DNA of 64,000 bases. It comes from Alistipes sp. (lineage in GTDB: Bacteria; Bacteroidota; Bacteroidia; Bacteroidales; Rikenellaceae). The stretch is from assembly GCA_017555905.1 (NCBI GenBank), contig JAFZFP010000027.1, positions 1-64,000 of the forward strand. Direction: 5' to 3'. A program made the position numbers and the translations under genes. The number at the start of each line of letters is the position of its first letter. The first letter of the stretch is position 1. Shown here in pieces: positions 8,754 to 17,759 of the stretch. Below the pieces are notes generated by a model, which searched no databases, was not told where the DNA came from, and saw nothing but the letters and a program-made list of their open reading frames with translations.

Positions 8754-9881
8754 TTAGATTATGCGGTGTGCTACGCTCTCGGGCGTAAGGCATAAATTGT
8801 GTAGGTCGGCCCCCTCAATAACCACCAATCCAGGGCGTTTGCCAATCTCTATAGAGCCCTTCATCGCATCAATTCCCAATGCCTTAGCACCATTTAGTGT
8901 TGCCCACGTGAGCAACTCCTTTAGGGGGTGATTGCCCAAGAGGCGAAGGTTATCTATCATCGAGAGCGAGCGTGCCGAGGCCAATGAGTCGGTGCCTACG
9001 GCTATTTTTACACCCATCTCCTTAAGCATATCTACGGGAGGTTTATCATTGGAGATAAAGCGGTTAGACTCTGGGCAGAGTACCCATGTGCCACTTTTAG
9101 TATGGCTCTCCACCGTCGCTATATCCTTTGCTGTTGCTCGGGTGTTGTGGACAAGGAGGAGATTACTCCTCGGATTCACGCTCTTAGCAATGCGCTCTGC
9201 GGGACTCTCATACTTTAGGAAGTCGCACTCCCACCCCATACGCTGATACCACTCGTGGAGCGATCCTCTGCCGTGGTATAGGCCCTCCTCGGCATCTGAT
9301 TCAAGTAGGTGTATCGAGAGTAGTGTACTATTTCGGTCGCATATCTGACGGAATGGCTCATCCTGTACCGAGTAGGTCGAATGGGGCGTTACGTAACTCT
9401 TCGGAAAGCGACTTGCGAGGTCGAAATGTGGCTCGACATCCCTATTGTTCAGCCCGAAGAACTCGAAGAGGGTGTGGTACTCTATCTTCGACTGGGTCTT
9501 GACCCCCATTACTAAGTCGTCGTTGGCAATATCTGCTACGGCCTCGATGCCCTCCTCCCACATCTGGGCATCGGCTATCTTGGCGCTACGTATGCGCTCC
9601 TCGGTGGTGAAGTTGTTGCGCACGGCACCTATGCTTCGTGCAAAGCCTGCGTAGCCCTCGCCCTCGGCAATAGCACCCTTGAGATATGATAGTTCGAGGT
9701 GGCAGTGGCAATTCACCATTCCTGGGATGAGGATGCCTGGGAAGAACTCCACACTCGCCATAGAGTCTATGGCGTCGCAACGCAGGATGTTGGTTATGGT
9801 GCCGAGATCATCGACCTCGACAACGATATTGCGCTCCAACTCCCCGTTATAGAGTGTGTAGTGTGAGGCTATCCTTCTCAT
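8754..9881 (-). CDS. Amidohydrolase / deaminase (COG0402 type)
   Basis: A 375-residue metal-dependent hydrolase of the amidohydrolase superfamily, related to cytosine, guanine and aminodeoxyfutalosine deaminases. Ligands can be seen: H59-x-H61 in 'NCHCHLELS', H191 and E194 in 'IHLLES', H245 in 'VHNTRAT', and the catalytic Asp298 in 'VGTDSLASA'. The N-terminal 55 residues are the usual small beta domain. It overlaps the DUF4296 lipoprotein gene by 35 bases, so the two are translationally linked. The substrate is unknown; a purine-like or futalosine-like amine is a guess from the family. Confidence 0.8.
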   Translation of the reverse strand: MRRIASHYTLYNGELERNIVVEVDDLGTITNILRCDAIDSMASVEFFPGILIPGMVNCHCHLELSYLKGAIAEGEGYAGFARSIGAVRNNFTTEERIRSAKIADAQMWEEGIEAVADIANDDLVMGVKTQSKIEYHTLFEFFGLNNRDVEPHFDLASRFPKSYVTPHSTYSVQDEPFRQICDRNSTLLSIHLLESDAEEGLYHGRGSLHEWYQRMGWECDFLKYESPAERIAKSVNPRSNLLLVHNTRATAKDIATVESHTKSGTWVLCPESNRFISNDKPPVDMLKEMGVKIAVGTDSLASARSLSMIDNLRLLGNHPLKELLTWATLNGAKALGIDAMKGSIEIGKRPGLVVIEGADLHNLCLTPESVAHRII

Positions 9882-10764
9882 CGCGTGCTATGCTATCGAC
9901 GACTTCGAGCTTGGCAACCTCAATGGTGTCGGCAGTGAACGATGTCATCAACTCCTTGTTTATGATGCTTATATTGAGCTGGTCGTGGTAGAGACTATCC
10001 ACGCTAATATCCGTAGGAAGGATTCTTACCACCTTGAAGTCACGAATGGTAATGTCGGGGAGTTTCGACTCCTCATTTGTTGGGTGGTAGAACATATTGA
10101 CATATATCTTGCGGTGCGAAGAGTCGGTAGTGAACTTGCGTGTATATTTACCCTCGCGGTAGCGTGTGAGCATCATCGTATGGCGCATAGTCTGTACCGA
10201 GTCGGTGGTCAGAGCGTAGGCCTCGACACGTGAGTTGCGGTTCTCGTCGAGGGTGTCGATGAGATATGTGAAACTTATGGCATACTCCGCAGGCACGAGA
10301 TCCTCGATGGTGATATGGAGTTTGGTGGTATCCTTGAGGCGCTTTACCTGAATGAGAGAGTCGCTGTAGATGGTGCGTGTGTATGCACGCTTAGCGATAT
10401 TGTCGATGGTGTCCAAGACCACAATCTTGCGTGACTCTGCGCGAGACTCCTCATCCAAACGACGATTCACCTCCGACATAATGCTGCTAAGCATCGCGCT
10501 CTTACGCTCGGTGAAGGTCTTGATGGTGTGTTGCAAGTCATCCATCGTGTAGCCATACTTGTTGAAGATAGGCTCGTAGATGTAGAGTGAGTCGCTGGCT
10601 ATCTTGCCCTCGACGATATAGGCATTTGCTACGTAGGCGTCGTGAAAGATATTTACAAGGTCTCGGTCGGGGATGACCTTGGGACCGTCACAGCCTACGA
10701 TGCAGAGGAGCGATAGAGTGCCTACCACCACTGATACTATATGCTTATAGATGAGTCTGCTCAT
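9847..10764 (-). CDS. DUF4296 lipoprotein
   Basis: A 305-residue periplasmic or outer-membrane lipoprotein: signal 1-24 and lipid site C25 in 'CIVGC'. The DUF4296 domain begins at about residue 29 with 'VIPDRDLVNIFHDAYVAN', the family's hallmark 'viPe..m..il.d.y.a'. The C-terminal half (about 120-305) is Asp/Thr-rich and not recognised, and makes the protein longer than many DUF4296 members. The function of the family is unknown. It sits between an FtsX-like permease gene and the amidohydrolase gene with 18-base and -35-base spacing. Confidence 0.75.
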   Translation of the reverse strand: MSRLIYKHIVSVVVGTLSLLCIVGCDGPKVIPDRDLVNIFHDAYVANAYIVEGKIASDSLYIYEPIFNKYGYTMDDLQHTIKTFTERKSAMLSSIMSEVNRRLDEESRAESRKIVVLDTIDNIAKRAYTRTIYSDSLIQVKRLKDTTKLHITIEDLVPAEYAISFTYLIDTLDENRNSRVEAYALTTDSVQTMRHTMMLTRYREGKYTRKFTTDSSHRKIYVNMFYHPTNEESKLPDITIRDFKVVRILPTDISVDSLYHDQLNISIINKELMTSFTADTIEVAKLEVVDSIARDEKDSLTLHTL

Positions 10765-10782
10765 ATTTAGGATTCTTATTAT

Positions 10783-11982
10783 CTACGCTTGTTTATTACT
10801 CTTTAGTTTTGTTCTCACCGTTAGCCACGACACCACAACACCCATAGTAAGCACCACGGCGACAACGGTGACAACATCTAAGATGTTGAGATCCACGGGG
10901 TAACTACCCAGAAGCCTGTCGCCAGGAATCTTCACTAAGCCGAAATGTTGCTGCAGGAGTGCTATGCCTGAGCCGAGGAGTGTGCCGATGAGACATCCCG
11001 CCACAGTGAGCAGTGCGCCCTCGCCAACGAAGATGCTGGTTATGAGGCGTTGCTTTGCTCCCAAGGCCCTCAAGGTTGCAATGTCGCGTTGCTTCTCGGT
11101 GATGAGCATTATCACAGAGCCCACGATGGAGAAGGTGGCGATGAGGATGATGAGTGCGCCAATGAGTAGGATAGAGAACTTCTCCATCTTGAGAATGGCA
11201 TTTATAGAGGCGTTCTTCTGGTCGCGAGTCACAACCCGATACTCCTCGCCTGCAATATCCTTCAACTCATTGATAAGTCGCTCACTATCTGCGTCTTCTG
11301 CTATCTTTATAGCCACAGAAGATAGGCGACCCTCGTAGTTTAGCAATTTCTGGGTGCGCTCCAATTCTGCGATAGCCAAGGTTTGGCTGATGTCGGTATT
11401 CGCAAGGATGACACCTCCCAGATGTGTTGTGTGGTGCTTTATGCCACTCAAGGGTAGCAACGTAGAGATCTGCTTGCGGTTTAGAGCATAGAGTTCTATC
11501 TCTGTGCCGATGCCGTAGGCACCGAGTGATGAGGCTAAGGATGCACCGAGGAGGATGTCGCCCGAAAAGATGGAGTTAAGGCCTCCGCTATAGATATACT
11601 CGCTAAGGCCCACTACGTGGTAGTAGTTGCGGTCCACACCCCTAAGGTCGAAGGTCACGCGTCGGCCAGCCGAGACAGCCATCACGCACTGCTCGACGTA
11701 TGGGGCAGCGGCAACGATGCCATCGACTTGTCGAATTGCCTCAATGTCGATATCCGTAGCGGGGAATGTGGTGCCACGCTCGGCAACAATCTCGATGTCG
11801 GCATCCACGGCACTATTTAGTTGCTCCACGCTGTCGGTCAGGCCGTCGAAGATGGCCATAAGGAGTATCATCGCCGCCGTAGGCACTGCTACGGCTACAA
11901 GGCTCACCCACGCAATAGTGTTAATCACCGAATGGGATTTCGGTGAAAACATATAGCGTCGTGCGAAACTACTCCAGAGCAT
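10783..11982 (-). CDS. FtsX/LolC-like ABC transporter permease
   Basis: A 399-residue membrane protein with the FtsX-superfamily layout: one N-terminal segment (about 22-45), a large periplasmic domain (about 46-265), and three C-terminal segments (about 268-292, 315-338 and 367-388). The sequence 'DIATLRALGAKQRL' between the second and third segments is the typical coupling loop contacting the ATPase. The length and layout match LolC/LolE lipoprotein-release permeases. No ATPase gene is adjacent. It follows rbfA by 27 bases, an arrangement common in Bacteroidota. Confidence 0.85.
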   Translation of the reverse strand: MLWSSFARRYMFSPKSHSVINTIAWVSLVAVAVPTAAMILLMAIFDGLTDSVEQLNSAVDADIEIVAERGTTFPATDIDIEAIRQVDGIVAAAPYVEQCVMAVSAGRRVTFDLRGVDRNYYHVVGLSEYIYSGGLNSIFSGDILLGASLASSLGAYGIGTEIELYALNRKQISTLLPLSGIKHHTTHLGGVILANTDISQTLAIAELERTQKLLNYEGRLSSVAIKIAEDADSERLINELKDIAGEEYRVVTRDQKNASINAILKMEKFSILLIGALIILIATFSIVGSVIMLITEKQRDIATLRALGAKQRLITSIFVGEGALLTVAGCLIGTLLGSGIALLQQHFGLVKIPGDRLLGSYPVDLNILDVVTVVAVVLTMGVVVSWLTVRTKLKSNKQA

Positions 11983-12009
11983 TGTGCCTCCCTATTGTGT
12001 TGAGGAGCG

Positions 12010-12348
12010 TTACTCCTTAAGCAAGTTGTCGATATTCTCGATATACTCCAACGAGTCGTCGATGAACCACTCGAGTTCTGGCACAATCTTGAGTTGGTTG
12101 CGGATGCGAGCGCCGAGGAGTTTGCGAACGTACCAACTCTTCTCCTTAATGGCCTCAAGTATTGCCGTGCTACGCTCGAATGGGAAGATGCTGATGTATA
12201 GTTTTGCGTACGCCAAATCGGGAGAGACACGCACGGTGGTTACGGTGACGAGTGAGCCACGCACGGTGTCGGCCATCTCCTTCTGCAAAATCTCTGCGAT
12301 GTCGCGCTGAATCTGGCGAGCGATCTTCTGCTGTCTTGTTGAATCCAT
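12010..12348 (-). CDS. rbfA: Ribosome-binding factor A
   Basis: A 112-residue protein of the single-KH-fold RbfA family, which assists late 30S maturation and cold adaptation. Characteristic parts are the N-terminal 'RQQKIARQIQRDIAEIL', the central 'VTVTTVRVSPDLAYAKLYIS' and the C-terminal 'PELEWFIDDSLEYIENID', matching the family's 'P.l.F..D.s......I..ll'. The full length is normal for the family. It precedes the FtsX-like permease on the same strand. Confidence 0.93.
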   Translation of the reverse strand: MDSTRQQKIARQIQRDIAEILQKEMADTVRGSLVTVTTVRVSPDLAYAKLYISIFPFERSTAILEAIKEKSWYVRKLLGARIRNQLKIVPELEWFIDDSLEYIENIDNLLKE

Positions 12349-12383
12349 AGTTTGTAGTGTTATTTGTAGTTTAATAAATTCTA

Positions 12384-13388
12384 TTATCTGCCACCCTTGG
12401 TGGTTGGGAGTCCGCCGGGCCTTGTGGTGGTGCCAGGTCTTGTGTTGCCACTTGGTCTTGAGGTGTTAGCGCCCGACCTTGAGCCTCCACCAGTGCTTGA
12501 GGCGTTCGCGGCACCTGTCTGAGCCGAGAAGTTGAAGGTGTCGAGACCTCGCTCCCTCTTGGGTCGCACAACAAACCACTCGTTGAAACCACGCTTGTTG
12601 AATCGCCAACCGAGTGTCAATGAGAATGTTAGACAGTCGATAGGTGAGCGCAATGGGGTGTACCAGAAGGGGTTTTCTCTGCCATCAGTGGAGTTTGAGT
12701 AGTACTTATTTCGGTTTTTGAGGATGTCGGAGTAGCCGAAGTTATACTTGGCCTTGAATCCTACCTCGACCTGTCCTAAGAGTACGGCAAAGCCTGCTCC
12801 TCCCGACAGTCCATAGCCGAAGCGGTTGTCGCGTGGCACCTTCCACTCGTAGACTCCTGCGGGGTAGGCATCATCCTCGTAGCGGTAGTCCGACGATATG
12901 TTGAACGAGAAGACTAAGGCTGCCTCGATGAATATGCGGAGTCGATTCTTGAAGGCGTAGACGTGGGGCTGCCATACAAGGGGGAGCATAAGGGTATTCA
13001 CCCTACGGCTGTAGAATTTGTAGTGGCGAATCTCCTTCTTGTCGTCGCCCTCACCCTCCCACGTAGAGGTATAGGTGTAGCCATCCATAAAGCCTCGCTC
13101 GATAAATTCGAGGTCGGCACCCACGGCACCTACGAAACGAGGCTTATCGCTATAGTAGCGCCACGAGAGTCCCACGTTGTAGAGTGGTCGAGGGGTTGTG
13201 CCATTCTTCAGGGTTGGCATACTCCACATCCACTTAGTCTCTTCGGCAGGATAGAAGCGTGCGTATGACGAGCCGATACCGCCCGTCGCTGTGAGGGTAT
13301 GTTGCGCTGTGGCGCGCTGGCAACAGAGGGTTGCCACGAGTGCCAGTGCCACAACGAGTAGTGTTCGTATGTTATTGAGTCTCTTCAT
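12384..13388 (-). CDS. Outer-membrane beta-barrel protein with low-complexity tail
   Basis: A 334-residue exported protein. A signal peptide (1-28, cleavage after 'RATAQ') leads into alternating amphipathic strands typical of small Bacteroidota barrels ('GGIGSSYARFYP', 'YNVGLSWRYYS', 'CLTFSLTLGWRF'). The last 45 residues are Gly/Ser/Thr/Arg-rich and probably disordered; a tail like this on a barrel is uncommon. It resembles PorT-like barrels in outline only. It lies 6 bases after the Ig-like lipoprotein gene, which also ends in a glycine-rich tail, so the two are probably co-expressed. Function is unknown. Confidence 0.7.
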   Translation of the reverse strand: MKRLNNIRTLLVVALALVATLCCQRATAQHTLTATGGIGSSYARFYPAEETKWMWSMPTLKNGTTPRPLYNVGLSWRYYSDKPRFVGAVGADLEFIERGFMDGYTYTSTWEGEGDDKKEIRHYKFYSRRVNTLMLPLVWQPHVYAFKNRLRIFIEAALVFSFNISSDYRYEDDAYPAGVYEWKVPRDNRFGYGLSGGAGFAVLLGQVEVGFKAKYNFGYSDILKNRNKYYSNSTDGRENPFWYTPLRSPIDCLTFSLTLGWRFNKRGFNEWFVVRPKRERGLDTFNFSAQTGAANASSTGGGSRSGANTSRPSGNTRPGTTTRPGGLPTTKGGR

Positions 13389-13394
13389 CTTCGC

Positions 13395-15530
13395 TTATCG
13401 TTGCATATTTGACATAGAGCCACCACGGAGACCGCCAGTGCCACCCATACCGCCCATACCGCTGGTACTGCCTGAGCCACCAAGACCGCCGAAACCACCC
13501 ATACCACCAAAGCCCATACCGCCCTGGTTACCCTGCTGGTTCTGCCTATTGGCATTCTCCTTGCGCTTCTTGGCCTGCTCCTCAGCGAGTTTCTTGAGGC
13601 GCTCATCCTCACGGTCGTCGAGCATCTTGATTACTGATTCCATAGTGATTGGGGCAAAGAGGGTGTCCATATTTACCTCGAGGTCGAACTCCCAGTTCTC
13701 CTTCGTGGTGATAACCTCCAAGCCATCCTCATTCTTATATATCTCCGTGCGCTCGGGCTGGCGCATAATGACCATATCGCCAGTGTCCCACTTGCCATTG
13801 TTATTCAAATCCTCCACTACACGTAGCATAACGTCGCCAGGGGTGACGAACTCGAAGACATACTTTCCAGACTTGACATTGAAGATCTGTTTCTGGATGC
13901 GTCCCTGCGCATTGGTAAGTTGAAGGATATAACTTGCATTGGGGTTGCTACTGGTGACATTGATGTTCACCTTTGCAAATTTCTCGACATCGGCACCTGT
14001 ATATGAGCAGGTTATAGTGTCGTTGCGCTCCTGGGCCACATTCTCGAACATACCCTCGGGCATCACCAACTCATACTTAGCCTTCGACTGCCAGTCGGCA
14101 CGCAACTGGAACTTACGGCGGTTGAGCGTGTCGGTAACGATGGTGTAGTCGATACTCTGAGGCTCGGTGATTTGCTCGGTGGTCATCTTCAGAGAGATGA
14201 GCGTGGTATCGAACTTAGTGAGCGGGTAGTCGAACTCGATGTCGATATGCTTATCCTTGTGTAACTCTCCCGAGCGAGCGATATTGATTTTGAAGGGGTT
14301 CTCCTTTTCGGGCTCTACCCACTCCTCGCCAGCCTTCTCGGCCTTTTCGCGCTCCTTCTCTAAGCGTTCACGCTCCTCGCGCTCCTCCTTAGTTTCGGTC
14401 TTCACCCACGCAAGGCGCAACTTCTCGGTCACCTCAACGAGGTTATTCACCGAGTCGTGCTTTATATATGTAATCTCGCCCTTGAGCGTGTCGGGTAACT
14501 CGGCCTCAGGCAGGTTAAACCAGAGGGCCACGGTATCACGGCCCGCAGTAAATGGGTCATAGATAACCTTATCCTCGGCGATGGAGTCGAAACGGATGGA
14601 CTTAACATCGGGGTTTGGCGCACCGAAGTAGAGCATCGCCTTATGTCTGTTGAGGCGCTCCTGACCACTGAGGGTGTGGCGCGCGAAGCGACGATCCATA
14701 AACATTCTGAAGTATAGTTGTGGCTCGGCCGAAGGGTAGTGGCGCAAGGAGTCGAACCAGATGGTGAAGCCAGGCATCTTAGCGGGGTTATAGACGCTAT
14801 CCAAGAAGCCAATCTGGTCTACCGATGGCTCATACTGCATATTGTTGTTGGTATCCTCGAAGGCGTAGATGCGGTAGTCTACGGGCTTGAGGTTTTGTGC
14901 GATGAAGATACCATTCTTCTCGGCACGTGCAATCACATCGGGCTTGTACTTGAACATCGTAGAGTCCCACTCCGAGGGCTTCTCCACCGAGTCAGCGATG
15001 AAGAAGTAGATGAAGCTCTTACTTACCGAGTCGGCCTTATAGGAGTCGGCAGTGTAGCCCGACATATACATAGAGTCGATCTCTGGGCCTGTCGAGAAGA
15101 CATAGCGCATAGAGTGGAGAGGGTTCGACTCGTTGTTGTCCTGAATCGCAGAGCCAAAGTTGATGGCGTAGGTGGTGTTGGGGCGGAGCGTATCCTTGAT
15201 GGTGATGACGATGCCTCGACCACGACGCACTACCGATGGGGCCTTCTTCATTGCAGGCGAGGTGTATAACTCCTTCTGCTGATCCTTAATCTGCACATAC
15301 TCGTCGAACTCTACGTATATCTTCGGTGGACGAAGCGTGTCGATGTTGGTAGTGAAGTTGTCGGGAAGCATATGCACAATTACGGGAGGTAGCGTATCCT
15401 TAGGACCGCCCGTAGGTGTCATCGTCGATGCACACTTGGTAAGGAGTGCAGCACCGAAGAGTAGCATCATCATCGCAGTAAATGTGCGGGTGATGCGCTT
15501 CAATATGTTTAGGCCTCTATGTTTGCTCAT
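13395..15530 (-). CDS. Ig-like (Big_5) domain lipoprotein
   Basis: A 711-residue lipoprotein with signal 1-32 and lipid site C33 in 'LLTKCAS'. 'PTGGPKDTLPPVIVHMLP' begins a Big_5 Ig-like domain (about 46-160), the standard start of a widespread Bacteroidota family. Beta-rich modules follow, and a charged Glu/Lys/Arg helix lies at about 385-415. The C-terminus (about 660-711) is Asn/Gln then Gly/Met-rich. The function of the family is not known to me. It is flanked by a barrel gene (downstream) and a small lipoprotein gene (21 bases upstream), suggesting an outer-envelope operon. Confidence 0.8.
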   Translation of the reverse strand: MSKHRGLNILKRITRTFTAMMMLLFGAALLTKCASTMTPTGGPKDTLPPVIVHMLPDNFTTNIDTLRPPKIYVEFDEYVQIKDQQKELYTSPAMKKAPSVVRRGRGIVITIKDTLRPNTTYAINFGSAIQDNNESNPLHSMRYVFSTGPEIDSMYMSGYTADSYKADSVSKSFIYFFIADSVEKPSEWDSTMFKYKPDVIARAEKNGIFIAQNLKPVDYRIYAFEDTNNNMQYEPSVDQIGFLDSVYNPAKMPGFTIWFDSLRHYPSAEPQLYFRMFMDRRFARHTLSGQERLNRHKAMLYFGAPNPDVKSIRFDSIAEDKVIYDPFTAGRDTVALWFNLPEAELPDTLKGEITYIKHDSVNNLVEVTEKLRLAWVKTETKEEREERERLEKEREKAEKAGEEWVEPEKENPFKINIARSGELHKDKHIDIEFDYPLTKFDTTLISLKMTTEQITEPQSIDYTIVTDTLNRRKFQLRADWQSKAKYELVMPEGMFENVAQERNDTITCSYTGADVEKFAKVNINVTSSNPNASYILQLTNAQGRIQKQIFNVKSGKYVFEFVTPGDVMLRVVEDLNNNGKWDTGDMVIMRQPERTEIYKNEDGLEVITTKENWEFDLEVNMDTLFAPITMESVIKMLDDREDERLKKLAEEQAKKRKENANRQNQQGNQGGMGFGGMGGFGGLGGSGSTSGMGGMGGTGGLRGGSMSNMQR

Positions 15531-15551
15531 AATAATCTACGTTTCACGGTT

Positions 15552-16091
15552 TTACTCCTCTTCTGTGGTGGAATCCAAAGGCTCACGATCCTCGTCGGGG
15601 AATGGGTTTACCATATCCCAGCCATTCACACTACCGCTCTTGCGGTGGGCGTAGAGGTGTAGTTGGGTCTTCATCTCGGGGATATTCATTGGGGTCTCAT
15701 AGACACGAGTAGCATATATCCTATTGGTCTTATCCACAATGACCAGAACGGTGTAGCGCATATCCCAAAGGGCATACGACACCTGGTACTCGGCCTCGGG
15801 GTCGTACGATGCCACTATCGCAGGCTCGCTCATCTGCTCATTAGGCTTATCCTTGTTGGTGATAACCCTATTGAGGGCATCCTCCCACGTAGTAACCTCC
15901 CACTTGGTACCCTTAGGCACGCAGAAGGCGTAACCCTCGATATCCGAAGTCGTCTTTTGCACGTTGTCGGTACTCACGTTTTGTGAGTAGAGGGCGATAC
16001 GAAGGTGTGTACCCTGCTTCTCCTCCTTGAAACAGCCCGTGAGGGTTAGAAGCACCACACAAAGGGTGAATATTTTTGCTATCGTTTTCAT
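15552..16091 (-). CDS. Small lipoprotein of unknown function
   Basis: A 179-residue lipoprotein. The ATG at 16091 gives MKTIAKIFTL and a lipid site at C20 in 'TLTGC'; an in-frame TTG two codons earlier is less likely. The mature part has mixed alpha/beta character ('THLRIALYSQNV', 'YQVSYALWDMRYTVLVIVD') and an acidic Glu/Asp C-terminus ending 'TTEEE'. I do not recognise a family. It lies between folK and the Ig-like lipoprotein gene on the same strand with short gaps, so it probably belongs to the same transcript. Confidence 0.7.
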   Translation of the reverse strand: MKTIAKIFTLCVVLLTLTGCFKEEKQGTHLRIALYSQNVSTDNVQKTTSDIEGYAFCVPKGTKWEVTTWEDALNRVITNKDKPNEQMSEPAIVASYDPEAEYQVSYALWDMRYTVLVIVDKTNRIYATRVYETPMNIPEMKTQLHLYAHRKSGSVNGWDMVNPFPDEDREPLDSTTEEE

Positions 16092-16106
16092 AATCAATGT
16101 TATAAC

Positions 16107-16613
16107 CTATCTTGTTAGGGCCTCAAGCATCTCGCGAGGAGTCTTGCTCAGGGCTGGGTGTTTGCGCTCGGCTACTATCTCGGCTACGGGGCGTAGGGCA
16201 TACTCCCTCTCGTCCAAGAAGTGGTAGGGTATGGTGAGCCTCTGGTCAGAGAACGTTTTGTCGCCATAGAAAATTATGTCTATGTCGATGGGACGTGAGG
16301 CGTATGGCTCGTTCGAGAGGGCCTTTACCTCCATCTCCTTGTTGCGGTCACGACCTAAGAGGGCCTCGATGAGGTTGATGCGACGCAACACCTCGTAGGC
16401 ATCTGCCTCGGTGGTCAGTTCTATGGCGCAATTGACGAACTCTCGCTCGGCAGTGAAGCCATAGGGTGCGCTACGGTAGAACTCCGAACGGCGGTTGATG
16501 GTGCCTACGGAGTGACCTACGATGGCTATGGCACGCTCCACGAGGTTTTCGGCCTCTATATCGTTTGACCCCAAAAGGAGTACCACGCTTATATTCTCTT
16601 CTCCACGATTCAT
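16107..16613 (-). CDS. folK: 2-amino-4-hydroxy-6-hydroxymethyldihydropteridine diphosphokinase (HPPK)
   Basis: A 168-residue enzyme of folate synthesis that transfers pyrophosphate from ATP to hydroxymethyl-dihydropterin. The signature 'RPIDIDIIFYGD' (107-118) supplies the metal-binding Asp110 and Asp112. 'LLLGSN' (12-17) and 'LTIPYHFLDEREYALRP' (126-142) are the other conserved blocks. Length is normal. It is 9 bases after holB. Confidence 0.93.
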   Translation of the reverse strand: MNRGEENISVVLLLGSNDIEAENLVERAIAIVGHSVGTINRRSEFYRSAPYGFTAEREFVNCAIELTTEADAYEVLRRINLIEALLGRDRNKEMEVKALSNEPYASRPIDIDIIFYGDKTFSDQRLTIPYHFLDEREYALRPVAEIVAERKHPALSKTPREMLEALTR

Positions 16614-16622
16614 CGGTTGAGG

Positions 16623-17759
16623 CTATCTAATCTGCTTTGACACGGCCAAAGCGAAGTGTGTGAATACTATACGGGGTGCGCCATTCTGCTGAATCTGTGC
16701 CATAGCACGCTCGATCTCGTCGATGAGGATCTCAATATTCTCGCTGGTGACGAAGCGGGCGAACTTACTACAGAACTGTGCCTCCTCACCCCAAAGGTAA
16801 CTTATCGAGCCCAAACCTGCGTGGAGCATATAACTCTCGCGCAAGAGACGCACGGCGTGAAGTAAGAACTGTCGCTGACCCTCACGTGTGAGAGCCGAGA
16901 TGTCGTCGGCCCACTCGAAGAGTTCGAGATGGCGGTTGCTATAACTTAGGCGCATCAGGCGGGTGAAGAGTTCAAAGCACTGCGCACGCGACTCATCCGT
17001 CGAGCCTCGCAAGAGTTCCCTAAGTTCAAGGATTGAGCCATTGGCTAAACGTGCGATGTTGCGAGCCTCCTCACCACCCTTACCCTCGCTGAGGGCCACA
17101 CGCTCCAATGAGGCGGTGTCGATACGACCCACGGAGACCTCTTGAGTGCGTGATGTGATGGTCTGAAGTAGTTGTTCGGGATGCTCCGAGACAAGGATGA
17201 AGAGAGTCTTCTCCCAAGGCTCCTCCAAGATTTTGAGAATCTTGTTTGCCGCCTCCTGATTCATCGCCTCAGGCAACCATATTATCATCGCCTTATACTC
17301 CGAAGAGTAACTCTTGAACTGCAACTTGCGGATAATCTCTTCGGACTCCTTGGCCGAGATAAGGCCCTTCATCGTCTTACCGAGGTCGAGCATAGAGTAC
17401 CACTCGTCGGCAGAGAAGACACCATTGCGGTCGCTCCATATCTGGCGCCATTTATCGATGAACATATCGCTGATGACAACTTCGCCACTCTTTTTTTCGC
17501 GCTTGTTCACAGGCATAACAAAGTGTAGGTCGGGGTGCGCCAAAGCGGATATCTGCTGGCACGAGGGGCATACACCACAAGAGTCCCCGTCCCTATGTGA
17601 GGGGCAGAAGAGGTACTGCACGTAGGCCAAGGCCAAAGGCAGTGAGCCATAACCAGCCTCGCCACTAAAGAGTTGTGCGTGGCTGATGCGGCCAGCGTCA
17701 ATCTGCGCCTTGAGACGAGCCTTGAGGTCGTCGTGTCCTATGATATCTGCGAATCTCAT
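16623..17759 (-). CDS. holB: DNA polymerase III delta-prime subunit
   Basis: A 378-residue clamp-loader subunit. The N-terminal AAA+ domain has a non-canonical P-loop 'GEAGYGSLPLALAY' (33-46) without the GKT triad, as expected of a subunit that does not hydrolyse ATP. A zinc-binding cluster follows, with four Cys in 'CPSHRDGDSCGVCPSC'. The sensor region 'ILEEPWEKTLFILVSE' and 'ITSRTQ' are typical. Its start overlaps the flippase stop by 4 bases, so the two genes are translationally coupled. Confidence 0.88.
   Translation of the reverse strand: MRFADIIGHDDLKARLKAQIDAGRISHAQLFSGEAGYGSLPLALAYVQYLFCPSHRDGDSCGVCPSCQQISALAHPDLHFVMPVNKREKKSGEVVISDMFIDKWRQIWSDRNGVFSADEWYSMLDLGKTMKGLISAKESEEIIRKLQFKSYSSEYKAMIIWLPEAMNQEAANKILKILEEPWEKTLFILVSEHPEQLLQTITSRTQEVSVGRIDTASLERVALSEGKGGEEARNIARLANGSILELRELLRGSTDESRAQCFELFTRLMRLSYSNRHLELFEWADDISALTREGQRQFLLHAVRLLRESYMLHAGLGSISYLWGEEAQFCSKFARFVTSENIEILIDEIERAMAQIQQNGAPRIVFTHFALAVSKQIR

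Noticed and set aside
14718..15269. 183-codon plus-strand frame
   Set aside because: It lies fully inside the Ig-like lipoprotein gene on the other strand, which has a signal peptide and a domain match. Antisense frames of this size are common here because of codon bias.
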